From Candidatus Gastranaerophilales bacterium (lineage in GTDB: Bacteria > Cyanobacteriota > Vampirovibrionia > Gastranaerophilales > Gastranaerophilaceae), in NCBI GenBank assembly GCA_944323925.1, contig CALUUI010000013.1, positions 1-53,376 on the forward strand: a DNA stretch of 53,376 nucleotides. Direction: 5' to 3'. The position numbers and the translations under genes were made by a program. The stretch's first letter is position 1. Each line of letters opens with the position of its first letter. Positions 43,183-51,700 of the stretch are shown in pieces. The notes under the pieces were generated by a model that worked only from the letters and a program-made list of their open reading frames with translations, was not told the DNA's origin and ran no database searches.

Positions 43183-44505
43183 TTATGAAATAGTAAACCC
43201 TGAAGCTAACATAGATAGCTTAGATTGCATCCACTCCGAAGAATTAGTCCTAATAAATTTATACATATGCTTTTCAAAATCATCAATATTAGCAAATGGT
43301 ACTTGAATTTGTTTTGCCGTCTCTAAATTTTTAAGAGTTAAATACTCGCCATTAATTTCATCATCACCCAATATAATAGCGAAATAGGCAGTTTTAGCAG
43401 CCTTTTCAAGCTGTTTAGTAAATTTTTTACCCGCCATATCAAAATCAACACTATAATTTAAGCTTCTAAAACGTTGAACAAGTTTTAATGTTTCAGTTTT
43501 ATTATCTGAAACGACATATATATCAAGTTTGTCATCGAATTTATTTTCTAATAGGCTAGCAAGTCTTTCCATGCCCATCGCCCAACCAATTGCAGGAGTC
43601 GGTTCACCGCCAAGATTAGAAACAAGAGTATCATATCTTCCGCCACCACAAACAGCATTTTGAGACCCAAGATTTTCTGACTTAATTTCAAAAACAGTTC
43701 TGTTATAATAATCAAGCCCTCTAACCAATTGTTTATTAACCTTATAAACAATGCCTAAAGCATCTAAATAGGATTTCAAGTTTTCAAAATGTATACTACA
43801 ATCAGGACAAGTAAAATCTGATTGAATAACCTGTTGTATTTCAGGCTTAGCAAAAATCTCTTTACACGACTCAACTTTACAATCAAGAAGTCTTAAAGGA
43901 TTTTTTTCAAACCGCTCTTTGCAATCATCACACAAAGCATCATAATAAGGTCTTAAAGTTTCAATTAACAGCGCGCGGAATTTTTTTCTGCACTCAGAAC
44001 ATCCCAAAGTATTAATTTCAACAGACAAATTTGGCAAACCAAGATTTTTTAAGAAATCAATGGCTAACAAAATTACTTCCGCATCTGCAGCCGGCTCTTT
44101 GACCCCAAACATCTCAACCCCAACTTGATGGAATTGACGTTGACGTCCTGCCTGAGGTCTTTCATATCTGAACATAGGGCCCTTATACCATAACTTGACA
44201 GGAGCCGATAGTCTATGCATACCGTTTTCAATATAAGAACGCACAACACCTGCTGTATTTTCCGGTCTTAAAGTGAGTGATCGCTCAGACTTTTCAAAAG
44301 TATACATCTCTTTATTAACAATATCTGTAGTGTCACCAACCCCTCTTTGAAAAAGCTCTGTAGCCTCAAAAATCGGTGTTCTTATCTCCTTGTAACCGGC
44401 TCTTGTAAAAACATCTAGAGCGGTTGATTCCATAAATTGCCATAAAGAAATATCTTCCGGCAAAATATCTTTTGTTCCTTTTTGTACTTTAATAATCTTT
44501 GTCAT
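43183..44505 (-). CDS. hisS: Histidyl-tRNA synthetase
   Basis: A 440-residue class II synthetase. Motif 1 region KGTKDILPEDISLWQFMEST; motif 2 PVKLWYKGPMFRYERPQAGR with RQFHQVGVEMFG; HisA/HisB motifs LVRGLDYYNRTVFEI and VCGGGRYDTLVSNLGG; motif 3 PAIGWAMGMERLASLL. A C-terminal anticodon-binding domain covers about 345-440. I start at ATG 44505 (MTKIIKVQKGTKDIL); TATAAT lies nine bases upstream with no Shine-Dalgarno, so the leader is at most a few bases. The insert between motifs 2 and 3 carries several CxxC pairs (CSECRKK, CDDCKER, CPDC), which may bind zinc. Confidence 0.97.
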   Translation of the reverse strand: MTKIIKVQKGTKDILPEDISLWQFMESTALDVFTRAGYKEIRTPIFEATELFQRGVGDTTDIVNKEMYTFEKSERSLTLRPENTAGVVRSYIENGMHRLSAPVKLWYKGPMFRYERPQAGRQRQFHQVGVEMFGVKEPAADAEVILLAIDFLKNLGLPNLSVEINTLGCSECRKKFRALLIETLRPYYDALCDDCKERFEKNPLRLLDCKVESCKEIFAKPEIQQVIQSDFTCPDCSIHFENLKSYLDALGIVYKVNKQLVRGLDYYNRTVFEIKSENLGSQNAVCGGGRYDTLVSNLGGEPTPAIGWAMGMERLASLLENKFDDKLDIYVVSDNKTETLKLVQRFRSLNYSVDFDMAGKKFTKQLEKAAKTAYFAIILGDDEINGEYLTLKNLETAKQIQVPFANIDDFEKHMYKFIRTNSSEWMQSKLSMLASGFTIS

Positions 44506-44642
44506 AACGTAATTATTATAATAAAAGTGAAACTTGCAAGTCAAATCAAATTAAAAAAAATGCTACCAAAATTTATATTTATAGTAAAATTAAATTAAAT
44601 AGTTAATTTACACAAGCGAAGTGGAATAAAGAGGAGAAAACG

Positions 44643-45980
44643 ATGGAAATTTTAACAACATTTGTACAAAACAATGCTGTTATGGTATCTGCAATAATTT
44701 TGCTAGTAGCATACATTTTCATTGCAGCAGAAAGAATTCCTAAAACAACCATCGCACTATTAGGCGGTGGTTTAACTTTAATATTGGGACTCTTAAGCCA
44801 ATACCAAAAAACAGCAGATGGCGGCTTCGACCCGCATTACTTTATCAATTACATTGACTTTAACGTAATCTTCTTACTTGTATCAATGATGATAATAGTA
44901 AGCATCGCAACCAGAAGTGGTATGTTCAACTGGCTAGCGAATGAAATGCTGAAAAAAACCAAAGGTCATCCTGTATGGATTTTTGCAAGTTTAGCAGTTT
45001 TTACAGCAATAACCTCTGCATTTTTAGATAACGTTACAACAGTTATCTTAATTATGCCTGTAACCTTTGCTATTGCAAAAGAATTGGATATAAATCCAAT
45101 ACCGTTTTTGATAACAGAAATTATGGCATCAAACATCGGCGGTACAGCAACATTAATCGGCGATCCGCCAAACATCATTATCGGAAGTACAGCAGGTTTA
45201 TCATTCTTAGACTTCATAAAAGAATTGACTGATATTGTTGCATATATTTTAATAGTAAACGTTGCAATACTTGCATTTATATTCAGAAAACAACTTGTAA
45301 CAACACCTGAAAAAATGGCAAAAATTGCAGAAATAGATAACTCCCATACAATAACCGATAAATTTTTAATGTGGAGATCAGCAATTGTATTATTCTTAGT
45401 AATAGTAGGCTTTGTACTGCACGATGTAACCCACGTTCAAACTTGTGTAACAGCAATGATCGGTGCCAGCTTCTTATTATTATTTGAAAAACCAGCAAAA
45501 ATCTTTGAAGAAGTTGAATGGAGTACAATTTTCTTCTTCATCGGCTTGTTCATCATTATTGGTGGTTTAGAAGCATCAGGCGGTATCAAATTGATGGCTG
45601 ACTGGATTTTAAAAGTTACAGACGGTTCACAAGCCGCAACATCAATGATAATAATCTGGTGTTCAGGTATCTTGTCAGGTATTATTGATAATATTCCTTA
45701 CACAGCAACAATGGCACCAATGTTATTAGAAATCCAAAACCAAATGGGCGCAGCATATACTCACCCGCTATGGTGGTGTTTATCATTAGGTGCATGTCTG
45801 GGTGGAAACATGACAATTATTGGCGCAGCAGCAAACGTAATCGTTTCAGAAACTGCGGCCGGTAAAGGTTATCCGATCAAGTTTATGTACTATTTGAAAT
45901 ATGGTGTATTAGTTACATTTGTATCATTAGTAATGTCAACACTATACATCGGAATAAGATTCTTACATTGGTTAGGATAA
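44643..45980 (+). CDS. ArsB/NhaD-type ion transporter
   Basis: A 445-residue polytopic protein of the ion transporter superfamily that includes ArsB, NhaD and CitMHS. About eleven membrane helices. Family motifs: SAFLDNVTTVILIMPVTFAI, SNIGGTATLIGDPPNIIIGS, and the second-half repeat SGILSGIIDNIPYTATMAPM with GACLGGNMTIIGAAANVIVS. The inverted-repeat halves each carry the DN and GG(T/N)xTxIG motifs. Probably a sodium/proton antiporter or anion transporter; substrate cannot be told from sequence alone. AGAGGAG ribosome site; own terminator. Confidence 0.88.
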   Translation: MEILTTFVQNNAVMVSAIILLVAYIFIAAERIPKTTIALLGGGLTLILGLLSQYQKTADGGFDPHYFINYIDFNVIFLLVSMMIIVSIATRSGMFNWLANEMLKKTKGHPVWIFASLAVFTAITSAFLDNVTTVILIMPVTFAIAKELDINPIPFLITEIMASNIGGTATLIGDPPNIIIGSTAGLSFLDFIKELTDIVAYILIVNVAILAFIFRKQLVTTPEKMAKIAEIDNSHTITDKFLMWRSAIVLFLVIVGFVLHDVTHVQTCVTAMIGASFLLLFEKPAKIFEEVEWSTIFFFIGLFIIIGGLEASGGIKLMADWILKVTDGSQAATSMIIIWCSGILSGIIDNIPYTATMAPMLLEIQNQMGAAYTHPLWWCLSLGACLGGNMTIIGAAANVIVSETAAGKGYPIKFMYYLKYGVLVTFVSLVMSTLYIGIRFLHWLG

Positions 45981-45999
45981 AAAATAACGTATAGAATAG

Positions 46000-46037
46000 A
46001 ACAGCCGACAGAAATGTTTAACTGTCGGTTGTTTTTT
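46000..46037 (+). terminator. Terminator of the transporter gene
   Basis: AACAGCCGACAG/CTGTCGGTTGTT (46000-46011, 46022-46033) followed by T residues. Confidence 0.9.
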
Positions 46038-46142
46038 ATTTAAAGAAATAGAAAGAATATATTGATTAACAAGGCTTAACAAATCTTCGTAAATGTTTGC
46101 AATAAAAATATGTTTGTATTACGATAAATTCGTACGCCGATA

Positions 46143-46173
46143 AAAACAGAATGTGATTATCACATTCTGTTTT
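46143..46173 (+). promoter_or_regulatory. Strong hairpin upstream of rpmG
   Basis: A perfect 14-base stem AAAACAGAATGTGA/TCACATTCTGTTTT with a TTA loop, 34 bases before rpmG. It could be a terminator or attenuator in the leader of the rpmG operon, or a 5'-end stabiliser. A weak promoter-like TTGCAA...TATTAC pair lies upstream at about 46098-46126. Nothing else is seen between the transporter terminator and rpmG. Confidence 0.6.
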
Positions 46174-46207
46174 AGATAGAAAACAAAAAATATAAAGGAA
46201 TAAAACA

Positions 46208-46375
46208 ATGGGCATTAAAGGAAAAAATGACAGAATGGTAGTTCTAGCATGTGAAGACTGCAAAGAAAGAAACTACACAACCGTTAAGAACAAAAAGAAC
46301 ATAAAAGACAGACTTGAATTAAGCAAGTATTGTCCAACATGTAAAAAACACACTAACCATAAAGAAACTAAGTAG
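46208..46375 (+). CDS. rpmG: 50S ribosomal protein L33 (zinc-binding form)
   Basis: A 55-residue L33 with both CxxC pairs ([10 protein letters not shown] and YCPTCKKHT), the zinc-binding C+ type. Core [20 protein letters not shown] is typical. AAAGGAA precedes the start. It opens the conserved block rpmG-tRNA-Trp-secE-nusG-rplK-rplA found in many bacteria. Confidence 0.95.
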   Translation: MGIKGKNDRMVVLACEDCKERNYTTVKNKKNIKDRLELSKYCPTCKKHTNHKETK

Positions 46376-46383
46376 CAAATAAG

Positions 46384-46406
46384 ACAGACGAATCGGCTCG
46401 TCTGTC
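46384..46406 (+). other. Hairpin between rpmG and tRNA-Trp
   Basis: GACAGACGA/TCGTCTGTC, a perfect nine-base stem with a five-base loop, ending four bases before the tRNA. It has no T run, so it is more likely an RNA-processing or stabilising structure than a terminator. Confidence 0.6.
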
Positions 46407-46410
46407 ATAA

Positions 46411-46483
46411 GCGTCCTTAGTTCAGTTGGTAGAACGTCGGTCTCCAAAACCGGATGTCGAGGGTTCGAGTCCTTCAGGGCGTG
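46411..46483 (+). tRNA. tRNA-Trp (CCA)
   Basis: A 73-base cloverleaf: acceptor GCGTCCT/AGGGCGT, anticodon stem TCGGT/ACCGG around CTCCAAA (anticodon CCA), T arm with TTCGAGT, discriminator G as usual for Trp. No encoded CCA. Located directly before secE, as in many genomes. Confidence 0.95.
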
Positions 46484-46510
46484 AATTTTAAATAAAAAAA
46501 AGGAACAGAA

Positions 46511-46729
46511 ATGGGTACAAAAACAAGCGAAAACGGAAATATGACCAATGCCGCAAACGGTATAATAAATTATTTTAAGGGCGTAAAATCCGAGTGGGGC
46601 AAAATTACCTGGCCTGAAAGACAACAGGTCGTCGTAGAAACAGTTTTTGTAGTTGGAATAGTATTTGTATTCACAGTATTTATCTATGTAGTAGATATTT
46701 TATTTGATTTTGTATTATCAAAGATATAA
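46511..46729 (+). CDS. secE: Preprotein translocase subunit SecE
   Basis: A 72-residue single-span SecE. The amphipathic segment IINYFKGVKSEWGKITWPER is followed by the membrane helix VVVGIVFVFTVFIYVVDILF-type region. SecE clamps SecY in the translocon. An AAGGAAC site precedes the ATG. Eleven bases separate it from nusG. Confidence 0.95.
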   Translation: MGTKTSENGNMTNAANGIINYFKGVKSEWGKITWPERQQVVVETVFVVGIVFVFTVFIYVVDILFDFVLSKI

Positions 46730-46740
46730 GGTGGAAATAA

Positions 46741-47355
46741 ATGAGCGAAAAAGACCAAGAAATGAATGTAGCTGAACCGGAAGCAGTAGAAGAAGAACAA
46801 GCTGCAGAAGGTGAAAAAAACCATCGTAAAAACGAAAAACGTTGGTATATAGTACACACATATTCAGGTTATGAAAATAAGGTAAAGAGCAATCTTGAAA
46901 AACGTATTGAATACATGAATATGTCAGATAAGATTTTCCGTGTAGAAGTACCGCAAAAAACAGTGACACAAATTAAGAACGGTAAAAAACACGAAAAAGA
47001 TGAAAAGATTTTCCCGGGCTATGTCTTGGTCGAAATGATAATGGACGAAGACAGTTGGTATGTAGTAAGACATACAGCCGGTGTAACTAAGTTTGTTGGC
47101 TCTGCTAAAAAGCCAATCCCAGCCAAAGAAAGTGAAATTAAAAAGATTATTCATCGCTCTACATCACAAGTTCAAAAAATTGAGCTTGATGTTAAGGCAG
47201 GAGATAAGATTAGAATTATCTCAGGACCGTTTGCTGATTTTGTCGGAGATATTACAGAAGTATATCCTGACAAGGCAAAATTAAGAGTTAACGTATCAGT
47301 ATTTGGTCGTGAAACGCCTGTAGAATTAGAATATAAGCAAATACAAAAAATATAA
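46741..47355 (+). CDS. nusG: Transcription elongation factor NusG
   Basis: A 204-residue NusG. A 35-residue acidic N-terminal extension (SEKDQEMNVAEPEAVEEEQA...) precedes the NGN domain (RWYIVHTYSGYENKVKSNLE, EKIFPGYVLVEMIMDEDSWY, RHTAGVTKFVGSAKKPIP) and the KOW domain (AGDKIRIISGPFADFVGDIT). It binds RNA polymerase and couples to Rho or ribosomes. AAGGTGG ribosome site. Normal position between secE and rplK. Confidence 0.97.
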   Translation: MSEKDQEMNVAEPEAVEEEQAAEGEKNHRKNEKRWYIVHTYSGYENKVKSNLEKRIEYMNMSDKIFRVEVPQKTVTQIKNGKKHEKDEKIFPGYVLVEMIMDEDSWYVVRHTAGVTKFVGSAKKPIPAKESEIKKIIHRSTSQVQKIELDVKAGDKIRIISGPFADFVGDITEVYPDKAKLRVNVSVFGRETPVELEYKQIQKI

Positions 47356-47364
47356 TACACAGAA

Positions 47365-47395
47365 CGTGGAAGGGTTTGCCCCCGTTCGTACCACG
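47365..47395 (+). promoter_or_regulatory. L1-type mRNA hairpin before rplK
   Basis: CGTGG (47365-47369) pairs with CCACG (47391-47395); an inner GGG...CCC stem follows after AA, and GTTCGTA forms the asymmetric internal loop on the 3' side. The AAAGGAG ribosome site follows at once. Same architecture as the hairpin before rplA with compensating base changes. Confidence 0.7.
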
Positions 47396-47409
47396 AAAGG
47401 AGAAATAAA

Positions 47410-47841
47410 ATGGCAAAAAAAGTAGTAGGAAAAATTAAACTGCAAATCCAAGCAGGTAAAGCCAATCCGTCACCTCCGGTAGGTCCGGCTCTTGGTCAAC
47501 ACGGTGTTAACATCATGGATTTCTGTAAGCAATTCAATGCTAGAACAGAATCACAAGCAGGATATATTATCCCGGTTGTTATTGATGTTTATGAAGACAG
47601 AAGTTTTACTTTTGTTACTAAGTCTCCACCGGCTCCTGTTTTAATAAAGAAAGCTATTAATCTTGCAAAAGGTTCAGCTGTTCCTAACAAGCAAAAAGTT
47701 GGTGAAATCACTCAAGCACAACTTGAAGAAATCGCTAAGATTAAGATGAACGACTTAAACGCAACAACTATGGAAGCTGCTGTTAAGATGATTAAAGGTT
47801 CTTGCAGAGCTATGGGTGTTACTGTTAAAGAAGAAGCGTAA
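47410..47841 (+). CDS. rplK: 50S ribosomal protein L11
   Basis: A 143-residue L11 with [56 protein letters not shown] and the C-terminal rRNA-binding domain ending [17 protein letters not shown]. It forms the GTPase-associated centre with 23S rRNA and the L10-L12 stalk. Preceded by AAAGGAG and an L1-type hairpin. Confidence 0.98.
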   Translation: MAKKVVGKIKLQIQAGKANPSPPVGPALGQHGVNIMDFCKQFNARTESQAGYIIPVVIDVYEDRSFTFVTKSPPAPVLIKKAINLAKGSAVPNKQKVGEITQAQLEEIAKIKMNDLNATTMEAAVKMIKGSCRAMGVTVKEEA

Positions 47842-47875
47842 CCGATTTCATCAAAGATTAATAGAGTATATAAGT

Positions 47876-47906
47876 TATGGAAGGACTTTAGTCCGTTAAT
47901 ACCATG
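47876..47906 (+). promoter_or_regulatory. L1-type mRNA hairpin before rplA
   Basis: ATGG (47877-47880) pairs with CCAT (47902-47905), and the inner stem is GGAC-TTTA-GTCC (47883-47894), with GTTAATA in the internal loop. The GAAAGG ribosome site for rplA overlaps its 3' side. Base pairs differ from the rplK hairpin but pairing is kept. Confidence 0.7.
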
Positions 47907-47921
47907 AAAGGAAATTTAAAA

Positions 47922-48647
47922 ATGTCAAAGATAACTAAAAAACAAAAGAAAGTTATGGAAATGTTAGAAGGTTTTGAACAACCAACATCTTCAACACAAG
48001 CCATAGCTAAATTACAAGAAATATCAAAAGAACTTTCTAAGTTCAATGAAACAGTTGAATGTCATATGAGATTAGGTATTGAAGTAAAACACGCTGATCA
48101 ACAAGTACGTTCAACAGTAGTATTACCGGCAGGTTTAGGAAAAGAAGTTCGTGTTTGTGTTATTGCAAAGGGTGCTAAGGTATCTGAAGCGAAAGAAGCA
48201 GGGGCTGATTTTGCAGGAACAGAAGATATCATTGATAAAATCAGCGGTGGTTGGTTTGAATTTGATACACTTATTGCAACACCTGACTGTATGGGTATGC
48301 TTGGTAAATTAGGTAAAGTTCTTGGTCCAAAAGGTTTAATGCCAAACCCTAAGACTGGAACTGTTACATTAGATATTGCAAAAGCTGTTAAGGATGCAAA
48401 AGCTGGTAAAGTTGAATTCAGAGCTGACAAGCAAGGTATGATTCACTGTCCTATCGGCAAAATCCAGTTCTCTCAAGAAGATTTGGTTAAGAACTTTGCA
48501 ACACTTGCAGATGCAGTTTTAAGAGCAAAACCTGCTTCAGCTAAGGGTACTTATGTTAAGTCTGTTTACCTTACAACAACAATGGGACCAGGACTTAAAC
48601 TTGATACAAAGAACTTAGCTACAGAAGTTAAGGAATTACTTGGTTAA
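47922..48647 (+). CDS. rplA: 50S ribosomal protein L1
   Basis: A 241-residue L1. The start is ATG 47922 ([10 protein letters not shown]), ten bases after GAAAGG; an upstream in-frame ATG at 47904 lies inside the hairpin. Signature segments: [60 protein letters not shown] and [21 protein letters not shown]1 forms the stalk at the E site and in many bacteria represses its own operon by binding the mRNA. Confidence 0.98.
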   Translation: MSKITKKQKKVMEMLEGFEQPTSSTQAIAKLQEISKELSKFNETVECHMRLGIEVKHADQQVRSTVVLPAGLGKEVRVCVIAKGAKVSEAKEAGADFAGTEDIIDKISGGWFEFDTLIATPDCMGMLGKLGKVLGPKGLMPNPKTGTVTLDIAKAVKDAKAGKVEFRADKQGMIHCPIGKIQFSQEDLVKNFATLADAVLRAKPASAKGTYVKSVYLTTTMGPGLKLDTKNLATEVKELLG

Positions 48648-48663
48648 TTTATAGCAAATAAAA

Positions 48664-48702
48664 AAATAAGCCTTCAATATAAATATTGGAGGCTTATTTT
48701 TT
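48664..48702. terminator. Terminator between rplA and the HD-domain giant gene
   Basis: A 17-base near-perfect stem (AAATAAGCCT...AGGCTTATTT) with a two-base loop and T runs. Suits both convergent genes. Confidence 0.92.
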
Positions 48703-48705
48703 GTT

Positions 48706-51700
48706 TTAAAGCTGCTTTGCCGGTGGCATCAGAATTATTGGCAGATTATGTTCTTTAGCAAACTTTAAGAACTCCGGCGGACAATCTTCCAATTTTTCAA
48801 CTTTAGCAAATAAACCTTTTACCTTCGGATTTACAGATACTATTTCATTATGTATATCACCGCCTTGGAAAAGTTGTTCTCTAGAATATTCTAATGCTTC
48901 TACCAAGTCTTTTGCCTTGATTGTTGCACCATCAATTTTGATATCTTTTATTTGAGTTAAATATTTTTTTGTAAATAAGTATTTTGTTATTTCTGCATAA
49001 TTTTCATCTGAGATGTTGTAGCCTAAGGTGTTCATCTTTTCTACAAAGTAATTTTTTACAAAGTGCCTGCTATCAATTTCATCCTTATTATTAGTCGGAG
49101 GTTCTTTAAACAATAAACTTTCAAAAATATCTATACCTTTACCGTACCCACTACCTATATTTTTAAAAACTGCTTCAGAAATATTTGCCTGTGGAGTTTC
49201 CAGAACAAAACCGAATTTCCGATTAGAATATGTTCTGTTGTTATCAAGCTTAACAAGTGAAGTAGACCAAGTTGAGAGTCTTGCCGGATTAGCCATAAGA
49301 ATAAAAGCCGTTTCTAGCTTTGCTTTGATTGCATCAGTCATGTGGACAACAAATCTTGCATTCTCTTTAGTTACTCTAGGAGCAAAACCATATTCCTCAA
49401 GGCTTGCACCATCAGGCAATTCTGAAAAATTTAGTACTTTCAGCGTTACTTCTTCATCAGCAATTTTGACATTTTTAGTAGGGAATTTATCTCCATTTTT
49501 CATAAACAAGGTATCAAAAACCAAGTTTGCTTTCTGATGTATTTTATTAACAGCAGCCTTTATTGCTTGCATTTTATTGGACATAAATTTATCAAATTCT
49601 TCTCGGGTAGTCGCGCCACCTGATTTTTCACCAAGATGGAATTTTTCATTTACGTTTTCAAAGTCAGCTTTGGAGAAAATTTCATAAATTTTGACATCTT
49701 CCGGCCTTCTGCAATGTACTGCAACATCATTTGCTGTACACTCATTTTTATTATACTTTTCAAACCAATGGTGATTAGATATTATATCAATAATTCTTTC
49801 TTTAACAGTTTCGGGGAAAGGATATCTATCAAGAACTGACCAAGCATAATCTGCGCTCAATGCTGCATGGTCTGTATCAACAACACCTGCTTTTTTACCC
49901 ATATCGTGGAATAATATTGAAAACTTAAGTATTGTTTTATCAATATCACTCAATGTTCTATATATAGGATTGTTCATTGCACTTTGTAAAACTTTTAAAG
50001 TATGTATATCCACTGAATATGCGTGAGTACTATGTTGCTGCTTACCTATGATACTTGTAAATTCAGGACAGCCTTTTATTAATCCGTCTAATATCTTTTT
50101 GGATTTTAAATCATTTATCACAACTTCATTATTTAGTGTAAAGGCTTCTATTTCTTCAAGTATTCTATTTGCAGCAGTTTGTGTATCTGGACTCACTTTG
50201 GTATTTGTAAACGGAAGATTATTTATAAGCCCGTCATAACCATTTTCACCTTTTATTAAGCCAAAATGTTTTAATATCAAATTAGCATCATCTTCAGGCA
50301 AGTCTTTCAGTATTTCGTTTATAGTCTTTGAAAAATCACTTCTTGAATATTTTAATGGCAGCCCGCCTTTTCCATATTGCGAAAAATCAAAATTTGTTAT
50401 AAACTCATCTATTTCCTTATCATTATTTGCAAGGAAATCTTTAAATAAATTTTTATTTTGAGATTTAGGCATCTCAATAACAGGACGTTTTTGAGCTAAG
50501 GATTCAACTATTTTATCAAGGATTTTTTCAATACTTATATCCATATTTATTAGCATCTGTTTTGTCGCATCATCAAGATTTGACAATGTATCATAAACAT
50601 CTATTCGTTTATCCATCCTAATTTTAGAAATATCTTTTGAGAAATAATAATTTAATATTGTATCAAGCTGGGGTTTTAATGAGTCAATATTTCTAAGTTT
50701 TAAATATACCTCTACATATTCTCTTGGATTTTCTCTAAAGTTGTCATTTATATCAATTAAAACTTTACCAACTTCATCCGGCTGTAAACCTCTATCAATT
50801 AAGAAACTTAATATATCTAATAATTCTTTTCTATCTATTTTGGAACTTTCAATATTACCTAAAATAGATCTACTCCAACGTTCATTTTTTTTATTTTCAT
50901 TTAAGTAATCAAATATTTTTAAGGAGTGGTTTAAACTTTCGTTATTATCATAGCGTAATAATTTAGCAAAGGAATTTACATTAGAATATGATTTTAATGA
51001 TTTAATTTTATTAATTTGAATATTTAAAACCTCAATATTATCAGATGATAAATTTTTAAATAAATCACCTAATTTTTCAAAAGGAATATTGGTATTTTCA
51101 ATAAAATCTTTCAAGGTTTCAATTTTAAGTTGTTCTATCTCTTTATTTTTTGAACTAACGCCGGATAACATTTCTGGAATTAAATCTTTTAATAATAATT
51201 CGTTACCAAGCAAATAATTCGCCAACTCTTTTATCTCTGTTGTTGGTTCAATATTTTCAAATTCTTTATACTTGATAAGCAGACCTACCTTATTTATGTC
51301 AGAACCATTTAATCCTAATTGATTTATCTTTTCAATACAAAATACTATATCGGCTTCAGTTATATCTTTTAAATCTAAAATCAAATTGGGATAACAAATA
51401 ATATCTTCTTCATTTATTGATATTTGGGCATATTTCTGAAGAAGCGAATTAATATCATTATCATCTAAGAAATTTTTCTTAACAAGCCCCATCAAATCTT
51501 CAATAAATTCATATACTTCTTTATTAGGATTTTTTTGTTTATATAAATTAAAATTCTCTTCATTAAAATAATTTGCAATATCTTTTAATGCTATAAGTTC
51601 TTGCATTTCCTTATCAGTTGAATTTTTAGCAATTTCAATCATTTCTTTTAACATACTTGGAGTTGGAGTAATACCTTCATCAAGCATTTTTGCCTTTGCA

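Noticed and set aside
47904-47921. Earlier ATG for rplA
   Set aside because: It lies inside the regulatory hairpin and overlaps the ribosome site that serves ATG 47922.
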